The notes under the pieces are model-generated. The model saw nothing but the letters and a program-made list of their open reading frames with translations. It was not told the DNA's origin and searched no databases. 64,000 bases of DNA from an uncultured Lachnospiraceae bacterium (lineage in GTDB: Bacteria; Bacillota; Clostridia; Lachnospirales; Lachnospiraceae). This document shows positions 1 to 9,427 of this stretch, piece by piece; the first letter of the stretch is position 1, and each line of letters opens with the position of its first letter. The DNA lies in contig CACZBD010000001.1 of assembly GCA_902779305.1 (NCBI GenBank), positions 1 to 64,000 on the forward strand. The letters are read 5' to 3'. Both the position numbers and the translations under genes were made by a program.

Positions 1-2538
1 TATGGAAGTACATACGGCGCTTCAGGTTCGCTTCCGGTACTATCCAGAACCGGGTATACCTTTGAGGGCTGGTATACGACAAGTGCGTCGACCGGCGGTG
101 CCAGGATTACTGACAGCACGAAAGTGACCATCACCTCCACGCAAATCCTGTATGCGCGTTGGACGATCGGAACTTATAAAGTAACATTTAATGCCAATGC
201 GAATGGCGACAGTGTCAGCGGACTGACCCCGACGAGCAAGACTGTAACTTACGGAAGTACCTATGGGACGCTGCCGACGCCGACCAGAACCGGCTATACC
301 TTTGGCGGCTGGTATACGACAAACGCATCATCAGGCGGCAGTAAGATCGAGAATGGAACAACGGTTACGATCACGCGGGAGCAGACCCTGTATGCACGGT
401 GGACGATTATGTCCTTTACGATCACGGTCGACGGAAACGGCGGAAACTGGAACGGTGAAGAACAACTGATATTCTCCAGAAACTGGAATGAGTTCTTCGC
501 AAATGAGGAGTTGCAAATGCCGAAGCGTGCCCACTATCGTTTTACCGGCTGGTATGATGATCCCGCATTAGAAACGGTACATGACTTTACCGCGCCTGTC
601 CTCGGGGAACAGACCATTTATGCCGGATGGCGTGAGGCAGAAGGATTCCGCGTTGAAGGCCTTGAGAAGGAATATGTATATACCGGGTCGCCGATCAAAC
701 CGCAGATCGAAGTATACGATGATGAAAACAGTACAGAGCCGCTTATACCGAACACGGATTATAGCCTGACCTTCAGAAATAATACGAATGTCGGGCCCGC
801 AACCGTGATCATAAAGGGAAAAGGAAATTACGGCAGGGAACTGCGGCTGACCTTTGAGATCAAACAAAGAAACCTCAGTGATAATATGGATAATCCTTAT
901 GCGGAGGAATTCAGCGCAGACGATATCGTTGTGGCCTACAATGCGAAAAAAGCACAGATTCCGAATCCTGTCGTATACAGAAATGGTAAGAAGCTGGTGA
1001 AGAACAAGGATTACAGAGTCCACTGGTTCAATGAGCGCAATGAAGCTGATCAAGGGATTACGGCCTCCGAAACTTATGTTGTTATGATCACGGGTGTCAA
1101 TAATTATACCGGGACCAGGAAGATCAAATTTACGATCGCAAAGCAGGAGCAGAAACTGATCAGCAAGACGAAGATCAAAGTCACATCCAGACAGTGGAGT
1201 GAAAATGCTGAAGCGCCGGCGGTAACCGTTACGGATGGCAAAAATCCTCTGTTTGAAGGTATTCATTATGAGATCATTTATCCGGGGAATGCGGATCCGA
1301 AGGAACCCTGGAAGGATGCCGGTACCGTCCCGATCATGATCAAGGGAATCGAGGAAAACGGATATGCCGGAAGCGTGCGGACAGCCTATCAGATCAAGGG
1401 AACGCCACTGGAAGCCTATTGTTTCGATATAGATGATTTTTACCTCTATAATGGAAAAGTTCAGGAGCCCTATACAAGTACAAGGCTTTACATATTCTTG
1501 AACAATGAATGGGTCGAGTTGAATAAGGGGAGAGATTTTGATATCAGTTACAGCAATAATGTGAATGCCGGAACGGCAACGATGACGGTCACCGGCAAAG
1601 GCCGATATACCGGAAAGGTTGTCAAAAAGTTCAGGATCCTGCCGGACAGCGGATACGAGTATTATGATTTCAAACGGATCGAACCTGAAGAACTACCGTA
1701 TGAAAAGGGAGGATGCAGACCAAAGATCGAGACCCTTGAATTGCGCTGGAATCGTGAAAGAGATCCGTTGAAACTGGGTAAGGATTATACACTGTCTTAC
1801 AAGAATAACCAAAAGGTAAGTGATCCGTATTCATATGATAAAAAACCGGCAATTGTCGTAAACGGGATAGGTAACTATAAGGGAATGTCTTTCACAATCC
1901 CGTTTGAGATCACGGGACAGAGCATTGCAGACTCTGATGCGGTCAGTGTCGATGTTCCGGATATGGTATTTACCGGAAAGGCCGGCGGCTATGCGGTCAC
2001 GCCGATCCTGACGGATCAGAGGAATCATAAACAGTTAGCCAACAATAAAGACTTTAAAGTCCTGGGGTACTATTATGCCGAAAGTATCAGCGCCGCGGAG
2101 GAAAAGGTTTACAGGATGGACAGAAAGCAGAAGGTTTATCTGGATAAGGCAGCTGATGAAGCGGTTGATAAGAAGGACATCATTCCCGCGGGAACAAAAC
2201 TGTATGTAAGGATTCAGGGCATCAACGGCTATACGGATGAGACCGCAAAAGAATTTACGGTTGCAAAAGGGAACCTGTCCAAAGCAAAAGTAAACGTCGA
2301 AGTGCAGGAATACACGGGTTCGGAGATTAAGATCACAAAGGAGGATATCCTCTCCATTACAGGTCCCGGAAACGCTGCGATCAGTGAAGATGATTATGAG
2401 ATCTTGAATAATTACAGCAACAATACGAAACCCGGAACGGCAAGTGTGACCCTGCGCGGAAAAGGAAACTACGCCGGTGTCAAGACCGTGACCTTCAAGA
2501 TCAGACAGCGGTGGCTTTTCTTCCCGGGGATCTTTTGA
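1..2538 (+). CDS. Secreted/surface repeat protein, 5'-truncated by window edge
   Basis: The frame is open from base 1, so the N-terminus and any signal peptide lie upstream; 845 residues are visible. The first ~210 residues carry InlB B-type (Listeria-Bacteroides, Flg_new) repeats with the GYTF-GWYTT-LYARW signature. The rest is built from Ig-like modules of roughly 80-110 residues with the pattern YTG, DY-L-Y-NN, GTA and I-GKGNY-G ending in TF-I. The protein stops shortly after the last module (RQRWLFFPGIF) with no LPXTG motif and no C-terminal membrane anchor. Such modules occur in Clostridia surface proteins and usually act as stalks or adhesion scaffolds. No enzymatic domain is visible. 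Function beyond a probable extracellular role is unknown. It is probably a separate unit from infC, which has its own promoter 35 bp downstream. Confidence 0.8.
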   Translation, partial: YGSTYGASGSLPVLSRTGYTFEGWYTTSASTGGARITDSTKVTITSTQILYARWTIGTYKVTFNANANGDSVSGLTPTSKTVTYGSTYGTLPTPTRTGYTFGGWYTTNASSGGSKIENGTTVTITREQTLYARWTIMSFTITVDGNGGNWNGEEQLIFSRNWNEFFANEELQMPKRAHYRFTGWYDDPALETVHDFTAPVLGEQTIYAGWREAEGFRVEGLEKEYVYTGSPIKPQIEVYDDENSTEPLIPNTDYSLTFRNNTNVGPATVIIKGKGNYGRELRLTFEIKQRNLSDNMDNPYAEEFSADDIVVAYNAKKAQIPNPVVYRNGKKLVKNKDYRVHWFNERNEADQGITASETYVVMITGVNNYTGTRKIKFTIAKQEQKLISKTKIKVTSRQWSENAEAPAVTVTDGKNPLFEGIHYEIIYPGNADPKEPWKDAGTVPIMIKGIEENGYAGSVRTAYQIKGTPLEAYCFDIDDFYLYNGKVQEPYTSTRLYIFLNNEWVELNKGRDFDISYSNNVNAGTATMTVTGKGRYTGKVVKKFRILPDSGYEYYDFKRIEPEELPYEKGGCRPKIETLELRWNRERDPLKLGKDYTLSYKNNQKVSDPYSYDKKPAIVVNGIGNYKGMSFTIPFEITGQSIADSDAVSVDVPDMVFTGKAGGYAVTPILTDQRNHKQLANNKDFKVLGYYYAESISAAEEKVYRMDRKQKVYLDKAADEAVDKKDIIPAGTKLYVRIQGINGYTDETAKEFTVAKGNLSKAKVNVEVQEYTGSEIKITKEDILSITGPGNAAISEDDYEILNNYSNNTKPGTASVTLRGKGNYAGVKTVTFKIRQRWLFFPGIF

Positions 2539-2572
2539 TCGCTTTATTTTGCATGAAAACGGCAAGTTTTTG

Positions 2573-2602
2573 TTGACAATGACCCGGATATTGTGATATT
2601 CT
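2573..2602 (+). promoter_or_regulatory. Promoter of the infC-rpmI-rplT operon
   Basis: A perfect TTGACA box (2573-2578) is followed after 18 bp by TATTCT (2597-2602), preceded by TGTGA. The predicted transcription start near 2609 leaves a leader of about 190 nt before infC. Confidence 0.7.
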
Positions 2603-2608
2603 CTTATC

Positions 2609-2799
2609 CGGCAAGCAGAGTATCCACTCTCACCCCGGTGTTTACCGCATTCCGGTAATACTCCCGGGCGTTCGGAAATCTAAGAATGATCCGATAAACG
2701 GCAATTGTGCCGTGATGTTGGTTTTATGAGATCTGATAGTGGATAGCGCCTTGCTATCCACTATTTTTTCATGACAAGTCATTATGGAGGTAAACGGCT
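2609..2799 (+). promoter_or_regulatory. infC leader with terminator/antiterminator, L20-leader-like
   Basis: The leader contains a 12-bp hairpin (arms 2736-2747 and 2753-2764, 5-nt loop) followed by TTTTT, a textbook intrinsic terminator placed before infC. Bases 2621-2628 (TATCCACT) are exactly complementary to 2738-2745 within the 5' arm, giving a possible mutually exclusive antiterminator. In Bacillus subtilis the infC-rpmI-rplT leader is regulated by ribosomal protein L20 favouring premature termination. Position, gene order and architecture match that system. Binding of L20 here is inference. Confidence 0.75.
2736..2770 (+). terminator. Attenuator hairpin upstream of infC
   Basis: Perfect 12-bp stem ATAGTGGATAGC / GCTATCCACTAT with loop GCCTT and an immediate T5 tract. 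It lies inside the leader, before the infC ribosome site, so it must be conditionally read through. Confidence 0.85.
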
Positions 2800-3309
2800 A
2801 TTAGTGAAATGTTGATCAACGAACAGATCCGTGATAAGGAAGTTCGTGTAGTAGGAGAGAACGGGGAACAGTTAGGGATCATGTCCGTGCAGGAAGCACA
2901 GGCACTTGCGGATGAAGCAGGGGTCGATCTGGTCAGGATCGCGCCGAATGCCAAGCCGCCGGTGTGCAGGATCGTGGACTACGGAAAGTTCAAATACGAA
3001 CAGACCCGCCGCGAGAAAGAAGCCAAGAAGAAACAGCGCGTGATCGAAGTCAAGGAAGTCAGGATGTCCCCGAACATTGACACCAATGATCTGAATACGA
3101 AAGTCAATGCGGCAAAGAAGTTTTTGGAAAAGGGCGACAGAGTCAAAGTGACGCTCCGTTTCCGCGGACGTGAGATGGCTCACATGAATCAGAGCAGATA
3201 CATTCTGGATGATTTTGCCGAAGCACTTTCCGAGATTGCAGTCGTGGAGAAAGCGCCGAAGGTGGAAGGAAGAAGCATGACCATGTTCCTTGCACAGAAG
3301 CGTCAGTAA
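2800..3309 (+). CDS. infC: Translation initiation factor IF-3
   Basis: IF-3 binds the 30S subunit, prevents premature 50S joining and proofreads start-codon selection. The protein (169 aa with the chosen start) shows the IF3 N-domain (NEQIRDKEVRVVGENGEQLG), the lysine-rich linker and the C-domain (KVTLRFRGREMAH). The start is ATT at 2800: GGAGG at 2786-2790 lies 9 nt upstream of it, while the first ATG (2809) would be 18 nt away. AUU is the well-known atypical infC start in other bacteria and makes translation self-limiting, because IF-3 discriminates against it. First gene of infC-rpmI-rplT. Confidence 0.95.
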   Translation: MSEMLINEQIRDKEVRVVGENGEQLGIMSVQEAQALADEAGVDLVRIAPNAKPPVCRIVDYGKFKYEQTRREKEAKKKQRVIEVKEVRMSPNIDTNDLNTKVNAAKKFLEKGDRVKVTLRFRGREMAHMNQSRYILDDFAEALSEIAVVEKAPKVEGRSMTMFLAQKRQ

Positions 3310-3401
3310 TGATTTGAATATCTGAATGCGTAAATTGTCCCACACCGTTTTGCGAAGCAAAAAAATCAATCGGTGCGGGAATCATAACAGGAGGAAACAT
3401 T

Positions 3402-3602
3402 ATGCCAAAAGTAAAAACAAACAGATCAGCAGCGAAGCGTTTCAGGGTTACCGGTACCGGTAAGATCATGAGAAATAAAGCCTACAAGCGCCACATTCTG
3501 ACCAAGAAAACAACAAAGAACAAGAGAAACTTAAGAAAAGCTACAGAGATCGATCCGACGAATGCAGCAAACATGAAGAAGATCACACCGTATCTTCACT
3601 GA
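3402..3602 (+). CDS. rpmI: 50S ribosomal protein L35
   Basis: The 66-residue, highly basic protein begins [20 protein letters not shown], the characteristic L35 N-terminus, and has the expected length. L35 is a late-assembly component of the large ribosomal subunit. It starts 92 bp after infC, with a good ribosome site (AGGAGG about 6 nt upstream), and precedes rplT in the conserved translation-factor operon, so it is presumably under the same leader control. Confidence 0.97.
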   Translation: MPKVKTNRSAAKRFRVTGTGKIMRNKAYKRHILTKKTTKNKRNLRKATEIDPTNAANMKKITPYLH

Positions 3603-3718
3603 GGATCCTGCGTACAAAGTTACGCATAAGTTTCACATCAATCAGTAAAGTAACACGGCCGTTTTATGAAACATTGATCTGAGGCGGCCAAAGGTTCAAA
3701 ATATCGGAGGAATGAAAA

Positions 3719-4075
3719 ATGGCAAGAATCAAAGGTGGGCTGAACGCCAAAAAGAGACATAACAGAGTATTAAAACTTGCAAAAGGTTACAGAGGAGCAC
3801 GCTCCAAACAGTACAGGATCGCAAAGCAGTCTGTCATGAGAGCACTGACCAGCAGCTATGCGGGAAGAAAAGAAAGAAAGCGCCAGTTCAGACAGCTGTG
3901 GATCGCACGTATCAATGCGGCTGCTAGAATGAACGGACTTTCCTACAGCAAGATGATCTACGGATTAAAGCTTGCAAATGTTGACATCAACAGAAAGATG
4001 CTTGCGGAGATGGCTGTCAATGATGCTGACGGGTTCACAACGCTTGCTGAACTTGCAAAGAGCAAGATCGCATAA
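3719..4075 (+). CDS. rplT: 50S ribosomal protein L20
   Basis: The 118-residue basic protein starts [19 protein letters not shown] and contains [20 protein letters not shown], typical of L20. It binds 23S rRNA early in large-subunit assembly. In Bacillus it also represses its own operon through the infC leader, which fits the attenuator seen at 2609-2799. The gene has a GGAGG site about 7 nt before the ATG and is followed within 35 bp by a strong terminator that ends the operon. Confidence 0.97.
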   Translation: MARIKGGLNAKKRHNRVLKLAKGYRGARSKQYRIAKQSVMRALTSSYAGRKERKRQFRQLWIARINAAARMNGLSYSKMIYGLKLANVDINRKMLAEMAVNDADGFTTLAELAKSKIA

Positions 4076-4107
4076 AGCATTACTGTTTTTCGTGCATAAC
4101 GAAGCAA

Positions 4108-4138
4108 AAACTGCTACAATATCCGTAGCAGTTTTTTT
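4108..4138 (+). terminator. Rho-independent terminator after rplT
   Basis: Stem AAACTGCTAC / GTAGCAGTTT (10 bp, 7-nt loop) followed by a T-rich tract. It closes the ribosomal operon before the MoxR gene. Confidence 0.9.
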
Positions 4139-4219
4139 GTTGTAAAAATCAAACGATTATCGTCTGTGACCTTGTCGCAGAACAAGAAAAAAAGGGCACG
4201 AACAGGGAGGAAGGATACG

Positions 4220-5158
4220 ATGGCTGACCGTGAAAAACTCGACCGCCTGCAGGAAAATATCTTCAAGGTGATCGTAGGCAGAAATGAGACGGTAAAAATG
4301 CTTCTGAGCGCGCTGCTTGCCGGCGGACATGTGCTTTTGGAGGATGTGCCGGGAACCGGCAAGACAACGCTTGCAAAGGCACTTGCGGCGTCCCTTGGCT
4401 GTGATTTTAAAAGGATCCAGTTTACCCCGGACCTGCTTCCCGCAGATATCAGCGGGCTGAACCTCTACGATCAGAAGGCAGGGGAGTTCCGCTTCGTCAA
4501 GGGCCCCGTGATCACGAACATCCTTTTGGCGGATGAGATCAACCGCGCGACACCGAGGACGCAGTCGGCCCTTTTGGAAGCTATGCAGGAGGAACAGGTT
4601 ACGGTTGACGGGGTGACTTATCCTTTGCAGGAGCCGTTCATGGTGATCGCCACACAGAATCCTGTGGAAACGGCTGGAACCTACCCGCTTCCCGAAGCAC
4701 AGCTGGACAGATTTATGATGCAGTTGTCGATGGGTCTGCCCGATGAGAAGGAAGAGATCGAAATGTTAAAGCGTTTCGAAAACGACGAGCCGCTTGAAAC
4801 CCTGCAGCCCGTCATGATCCGGGAGGAGATCCTGCATCTCAGGGAAGAAGCCGGTCAGGTTTTTATCCATGAGGATCTGATGGCCTATCTGGTATCCATC
4901 GTCCAGAAGATCCGCGCAAGCGAGCGCATCCTGCAGCCCGTCAGTCCCAGGGCCACGCTGGCATTTCTTCGCGCGTTGAAAGCGTATGCATACCTTTCCG
5001 GAAGGGACTATGTGCTACCGGATGATATCAAGGAACTGGCTTATCCCGTGCTGGCGCACAGGATACAGGTTTACGGGGAAAAGAGCGAAAAGGCGGAAGT
5101 GATCCGCGCTGCATTAAGCAGTGTTGCCGTTCCCACTGAGGACTTTACACACAGATGA
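4220..5158 (+). CDS. MoxR-family AAA+ ATPase
   Basis: MoxR ATPases are chaperone-like AAA+ proteins, usually coded beside DUF58 proteins that may deliver clients or act on the cell envelope. The 312-residue protein has Walker A ([14 protein letters not shown], ~res 46), Walker B ([14 protein letters not shown], ~res 106) and the sensor-1 stretch ([10 protein letters not shown]), then the MoxR lid domain. The ATG at 4220 is chosen because GGGAGG ends 9 nt upstream; an in-frame GTG at 4166 has no such site and would start close to the rplT terminator. Its stop overlaps the next ATG (ATGA), so it is translationally coupled to the DUF58 gene. Confidence 0.92.
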   Translation: MADREKLDRLQENIFKVIVGRNETVKMLLSALLAGGHVLLEDVPGTGKTTLAKALAASLGCDFKRIQFTPDLLPADISGLNLYDQKAGEFRFVKGPVITNILLADEINRATPRTQSALLEAMQEEQVTVDGVTYPLQEPFMVIATQNPVETAGTYPLPEAQLDRFMMQLSMGLPDEKEEIEMLKRFENDEPLETLQPVMIREEILHLREEAGQVFIHEDLMAYLVSIVQKIRASERILQPVSPRATLAFLRALKAYAYLSGRDYVLPDDIKELAYPVLAHRIQVYGEKSEKAEVIRAALSSVAVPTEDFTHR

Positions 5159-6270
5159 AACTGATCATAGCGATCCTTATCAGCGTTGCCGTTTTCGCTT
5201 TGGTCCGCCTGATGTATCGCAGGCATTGGGAGGAAGGACTGAAGGTAGAGATCGGATTTGGCGACCGTGTTGTCAGGGAAGGAGACAGCAGCACGCTGCT
5301 TGAGGTCATCACCAATGACAAGTGGCTGCCGCTGCCGCTTCTGCAGGTCAAATTCGCGATCACGAAAACCTTCCGGTTTGCAAAAAGCGCGGACAGCGAC
5401 GTGACGGACCAGTATTACCGAAACGAATATTTTGCATTGCGCTCCTACGAGAAGATCAGCAGGACCTATTCCTTTACATGTCAAAAAAGAGGGCTTTTCG
5501 GCATGAAAGACATGGACATCGTCTGCAGGGATCTGTTCATGAGCGAAGGGATGTACGGCACGAGGGAGCATGAGGCAACGCTTCTTGTGCTGCCAAAGCG
5601 CGTAAAGATGCAGCAGATCCCGCTTGAGAGCCTGAAGTTTCTCGGAGAGATCGAATCGGATCTGAAACTGCAGGAGGATCCGTTCGCGTTTGCGATGATC
5701 CGGGAGTACCAGCCCTATGATTCCATGCACGCCATCAACTGGAAGGTTTCCGCAAGAATGGACAAACTGATGGTAAATACCTTCCGTACCACGATGCAGA
5801 AAGAACTGGTGATCTTTGTCAATCTCCACGCCCACGCGGTGCTTTACGAGGAAAAGATCCGCGAAGACCTGATCCGGATCGCGGCGACATTGTGCGCATA
5901 TTTTGTCGAAAAAAAGATCCCGGTCGCCTTGGTGACGAACGGTTGTGACTGCATTACAAAAGAGCCTGTCAGGGTTGCTTCCGGCGCGGACAGATCGCAT
6001 ATCCGGACACTGGAAAGCGCGCTTGCAAGGATCGATACGACGCTGCCGGTTCCCGATATCACAGACCTGATCCGTGAGCGGGAGGCGATGAACAGGCGGG
6101 AGGAATTCCTGCTTTTAAGCAATGACAGAAGAGAAGGTTTCTTGGAAAAAGTGGACAGGATGCGTTCTTCTTCCAAGCTGCCCTGGCATCTGCTGCTTGC
6201 CTATCTTCATAGGGAAGGCAGGCCGCAGGTAAACGGGAAGGTTACGATGTGGGAGATTTCAGATGTCTAA
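5155..6270 (+). CDS. DUF58 domain protein
   Basis: The 371-residue protein has one N-terminal membrane segment ([19 protein letters not shown]) followed by an extended beta-rich region and the DUF58 signature [19 protein letters not shown] around residue 183, then a von Willebrand A-like fold. DUF58 proteins are partners of MoxR ATPases; a precise biochemical role is not established. The start overlaps the MoxR stop by 4 nt, and the 3' end overlaps the next gene by 8 nt, indicating an operon. No anomaly in length. Confidence 0.88.
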   Translation: MKLIIAILISVAVFALVRLMYRRHWEEGLKVEIGFGDRVVREGDSSTLLEVITNDKWLPLPLLQVKFAITKTFRFAKSADSDVTDQYYRNEYFALRSYEKISRTYSFTCQKRGLFGMKDMDIVCRDLFMSEGMYGTREHEATLLVLPKRVKMQQIPLESLKFLGEIESDLKLQEDPFAFAMIREYQPYDSMHAINWKVSARMDKLMVNTFRTTMQKELVIFVNLHAHAVLYEEKIREDLIRIAATLCAYFVEKKIPVALVTNGCDCITKEPVRVASGADRSHIRTLESALARIDTTLPVPDITDLIREREAMNRREEFLLLSNDRREGFLEKVDRMRSSSKLPWHLLLAYLHREGRPQVNGKVTMWEISDV

Positions 6271-7579
6271 GATCAAGCGTTTGGCCGATCTCATCAATCT
6301 GCTGATGTACACACAGATCCTTGCCGTGGCAGGGCTTTTTCTGCTGGATGCGCTTACCGTTTCAGACCGTCCGGTCCTGCTGCTGTTTGCGGGGGATTTT
6401 CTGATCCTTTCCGTGATCTGGTTTCTACGGGTCAAGATCAAAAAGATGCCGGTCTTTCTCCTCGGCCATCTTCTGCTGACCGCTTTTTGTATCGCGTTTT
6501 GTGTGCTCGTAAAAAAGGACAGCGTTCTTTTGACGACGGGCGGCCTGTTCGTGGCGCTGACGCTTGCTGCACTGCTCTTTGACATGCTGTTCTGGCTTGG
6601 CGCAGTAAGAGAGGAAAAGACGATGCCGGTATCAGAAACCGGAGAAGCGATCAAAGGATTCCGCCCCATTTACCGGGAGGGACTGCCGGATATCCATCTG
6701 GTCTTTGTCACGGTTTTTATCCTGGGACTGGCCTATTCCCTTTACGCATCGTACCCGTATTTCGGGAGAGTGTCTTATGTGTTCGGCGTGATCTTTACCG
6801 GGTTTTTCTATCTGAGACTCTACCTGCAGAAGATGCATGCACAGGTACAGAACATGCAAAGGGAGAGTGACGATCTGCCGCGCGGGCTGCTCATTGCCAA
6901 TGCAAAACTCGGGATCCCGCTGATCGTCCTGATCTTTCTTGCGATGTTTTTGTTCCAGTCGGATCTCCTGATCGGGCTGTTTGATACGATCCTGCTCTAT
7001 ATCGCAAGAGGCGCGCTCTGGATCTTCCTGAAGGGGATCGAGTTTTTTGCAAAACTCCCGTTTTCGGAAGAGATCGGAGTGTCGGTAAGTCCGGGGTCTC
7101 TCGGGATGCCTGAAGCCGGTGAATCTTCCGTGCTGTTTGTGATCTTAGAATACCTGCTCCGTTTTCTGCTGCTTGGCATTTTCCTGTTCCTGATCATCCG
7201 CGCCATCTTACGTTTTGTCAGGTTTTTCTCCGCGCGTTATATCAATACCGCAGGGCAGGAAGACTTTACGGAGATGACGGAAGTCAGGGAGAAGATCCAC
7301 GGCAGAAGGAAACGCATTCGGGAAGAGAAACCGGGATCAGATCCGGCACCCGCAGGAAAGATCCGCCGTCTGTACAGAAGATATCTGAACAGACAGCGAA
7401 AGAAGGGCTTTGTCATACAGCCTTCTCTGACGCCGCTTGAGCATGTACAACCTTTGCATGAAGCAAGCGGCAGGGATCCGGAAGAACTGACGATGGTCAC
7501 GTTGCTTTACGATCTTGCAAGATATGATCCGGATGCGGTCAGTGACCGGGATGCTAAGAAAATGGAGACGCTGGTATGA
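6263..7579 (+). CDS. Multi-pass membrane protein with DUF4129-like C-terminus
   Basis: This 438-residue protein has about six to eight hydrophobic segments: four in residues 10-120, more around 150-235, and a strong one near 295-320. A basic cytosolic tail follows (IRRLYRRYLNRQRKKG). The tail resembles DUF4129 domains, which are found with MoxR/DUF58 and transglutaminase-like genes; this assignment is by eye. The ATG overlaps the DUF58 stop and the last codon overlaps the following ATG, so it belongs to the MoxR operon. It probably forms the membrane part of a MoxR-DUF58 envelope complex, by context only. No transglutaminase gene is present next to it. Confidence 0.72.
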   Translation: MSKIKRLADLINLLMYTQILAVAGLFLLDALTVSDRPVLLLFAGDFLILSVIWFLRVKIKKMPVFLLGHLLLTAFCIAFCVLVKKDSVLLTTGGLFVALTLAALLFDMLFWLGAVREEKTMPVSETGEAIKGFRPIYREGLPDIHLVFVTVFILGLAYSLYASYPYFGRVSYVFGVIFTGFFYLRLYLQKMHAQVQNMQRESDDLPRGLLIANAKLGIPLIVLIFLAMFLFQSDLLIGLFDTILLYIARGALWIFLKGIEFFAKLPFSEEIGVSVSPGSLGMPEAGESSVLFVILEYLLRFLLLGIFLFLIIRAILRFVRFFSARYINTAGQEDFTEMTEVREKIHGRRKRIREEKPGSDPAPAGKIRRLYRRYLNRQRKKGFVIQPSLTPLEHVQPLHEASGRDPEELTMVTLLYDLARYDPDAVSDRDAKKMETLV

Positions 7580-8280
7580 TCTACCTGGCGGATATCAGCG
7601 GCTGCGGGGAAGAAGACCTGCAGTCCGTCTGCACGGCGCGAAAAGAATATGCCGCAAAGTATAAAACAGAGCGGGACAGGGTCCGCTCTTTAGGCGCTGC
7701 GTACCTGCTCGGGATCGCCCTGAAAACGGAGGGCTATACCGGCAGGGCTGACGTGGAGATCCTGCATGATGAGGCGCAGAAACCCTATCTGACGGATCCT
7801 GCCCTGCAGGATGTATGCTTCAGTTTAAGCCATGCAAAGGATTATGTTGCCGTCGCGCTAGCCAAAGTCCCTGTCGGGATCGACATCGAGAGGATCAGAC
7901 CGTATCAAAGACCGCTTACGGACCGCTTCTTTTGTGAACAGGAAAAAGCATATATCCTGAAGCGGGAAGAAGAGATGGACCTTGCATTTACAAGGATCTG
8001 GACGCTGAAAGAAAGCTTCTTAAAAGTCACGGGCAAGGGGCTTTCGGGCTTAAATACCTGCGCAGTCTTGCCGCATGAAGTCCTTACCGGAAATGAAGGG
8101 ACAAAAGACAGCGGAAATGCCCTGCAGATGTTTTCCTATCGGCAGACTTATGATGAACATACCTACTGCGGGATAATTCCTGCAGCACCTGAAGGCTATG
8201 CGCTTGCGATCTGCATCCGAACGGACGACGGAACGGATCCGGAAGATGTAAAAATAAATTATGTAAACCTTAAAGGCTGA
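7576..8280 (+). CDS. 4'-phosphopantetheinyl transferase, Sfp type
   Basis: Sfp-type enzymes move the phosphopantetheine arm of CoA onto a conserved serine of carrier proteins. The 234-residue length matches the family. Visible motifs are FSLSHAKDYV (~res 87), the metal-binding GIDIE (~res 98) and WTLKESFLKVTGKG (~res 143), with the catalytic W-KE-K pattern intact. It overlaps the preceding gene by ATGA. The only carrier domain seen in the window is in the STAS-adenylation-condensation protein at 51434-54901, 43 kb away, which makes that protein a plausible substrate; this pairing is inference. Sfp-type enzymes generally serve secondary-metabolite carriers rather than fatty-acid ACP. Confidence 0.93.
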   Translation: MIYLADISGCGEEDLQSVCTARKEYAAKYKTERDRVRSLGAAYLLGIALKTEGYTGRADVEILHDEAQKPYLTDPALQDVCFSLSHAKDYVAVALAKVPVGIDIERIRPYQRPLTDRFFCEQEKAYILKREEEMDLAFTRIWTLKESFLKVTGKGLSGLNTCAVLPHEVLTGNEGTKDSGNALQMFSYRQTYDEHTYCGIIPAAPEGYALAICIRTDDGTDPEDVKINYVNLKG

Positions 8281-8293
8281 AAGAGGAGAAAAG

Positions 8294-9427
8294 ATGAGAA
8301 CTGTATATCCGCACTACTACCATGATTTTTCCTGTATCGCAGACAAATGTCCGGACACCTGCTGTGCCGGCTGGCTGATCATGATCGATGACGAGAGCAT
8401 GGAACGCTACGAGCAGTATGTCGGGTCTTTTTCCGGCAGGCTCGAAAAGGGCATTGATTTTAATCAGGGGTGCTTTAAGCAGGATGAAAAGAAGCGCTGC
8501 AGCATGCTGAATCAGGATAATCTTTGCAACATGATCTTGAACATGGGGGAAAATCAGCTCTGTAAGACCTGCAAGCTTTATCCCAGGCATGTGGAGGAGT
8601 TTGAGGGGTTAAGGGAATGGTCCCTGTCGCTGTCATGCCCCGTTGCGGCGCATATCGTGCTGTCCTGTGAAGAACCGGTGCGTTTCCTCGAAGAGCGCAA
8701 CGAGGATGACGATCCGCTGATCGATGAGTTCGATGATTTTGACTTTCTCCTGTTTACGGAACTTGAAGACGCAAGAGACGTGATCTACCGGATCGTGCAG
8801 GACAGGTCGCAGCCTGTGGAACTGCGGATGCAGTGCATCCTTTCGCTCGGGAGCGCGCTGCAGACCTGCGTGGAGGAAAACCGCATCAGCGATATGCAGA
8901 GGATCGTTTCGGCATATAAAGAGGACTGGACATCTGCTTTTGATCCTGAGGAAAGCTGGGAACTTACGGACCCAGCAAGCCGCTATGATCTGCTGCAGGA
9001 GACGTTTTCCGTGTTTGATAAACTGGAGCTTCTTCGGGAGGACTGGAAGGAGATCCTTAACGGGGAGCGGGACATGCTCGCTAAAGGCGCGGACCACTAT
9101 GCGAAGCTTCGCAGGGATTTTGTCAAAGAAACGGAAACGAAGGATTTCTGGCCCGTCTTTTTGGAAAATTACCTGATGTCTTTCGTCTATACTTATTTTT
9201 GCGGCGCGGTCTATGACGACTGGATCGATTCGAAGGTCATGCTGGGCGTCTTTTCCCTGCTCTTTACGGAAGAATTCATCATGAACCGCTACCATGAAAC
9301 GGGGAAGATCACGCTGGAGGACTGTGAGAACATCGCTTACCGCTACGTGAGGGAAGTCGAACATTCCGACCTGAACCTGAATGCGCTGGAGGAATATCTG
9401 CATGCAGTTTTATTTAGCCCCGCTTGA
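8294..9427 (+). CDS. FliB-like (flagellin lysine-N-methylase family) cysteine-rich protein
   Basis: The 377-residue protein begins with a cysteine-rich segment (CIADKCPDTCCAGW, then CF, CSMLNQDNLC, CKTCKLYPR) typical of the FliB family, whose founding member methylates flagellin lysines. The cysteines may bind an iron-sulfur cluster. Clostridia carry many FliB-like proteins without flagellar context, so the substrate may not be flagellin; no flagellar gene lies in this window. It starts 13 bp after the phosphopantetheinyl transferase with AGAGGAG as ribosome site, and its 3' end overlaps the next gene by 26 nt. Confidence 0.85.
   Translation: MRTVYPHYYHDFSCIADKCPDTCCAGWLIMIDDESMERYEQYVGSFSGRLEKGIDFNQGCFKQDEKKRCSMLNQDNLCNMILNMGENQLCKTCKLYPRHVEEFEGLREWSLSLSCPVAAHIVLSCEEPVRFLEERNEDDDPLIDEFDDFDFLLFTELEDARDVIYRIVQDRSQPVELRMQCILSLGSALQTCVEENRISDMQRIVSAYKEDWTSAFDPEESWELTDPASRYDLLQETFSVFDKLELLREDWKEILNGERDMLAKGADHYAKLRRDFVKETETKDFWPVFLENYLMSFVYTYFCGAVYDDWIDSKVMLGVFSLLFTEEFIMNRYHETGKITLEDCENIAYRYVREVEHSDLNLNALEEYLHAVLFSPA

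Noticed and set aside
568-1266. Long minus-strand reading frame (232 codons) opposite the surface protein
   Set aside because: Its translation has no recognisable motif, there is no ribosome site, and the plus-strand frame has clear repeat domains.
5071-6000. Minus-strand frame of 309 codons opposite the DUF58 gene
   Set aside because: Rich in His, Arg and Asp as expected for an antisense shadow of a GC-rich gene; no domain and no ribosome site.
8633-9403. Minus-strand frame of 256 codons opposite the FliB-like gene
   Set aside because: No motif; composition typical of an antisense shadow; the plus-strand protein is a clear family member.
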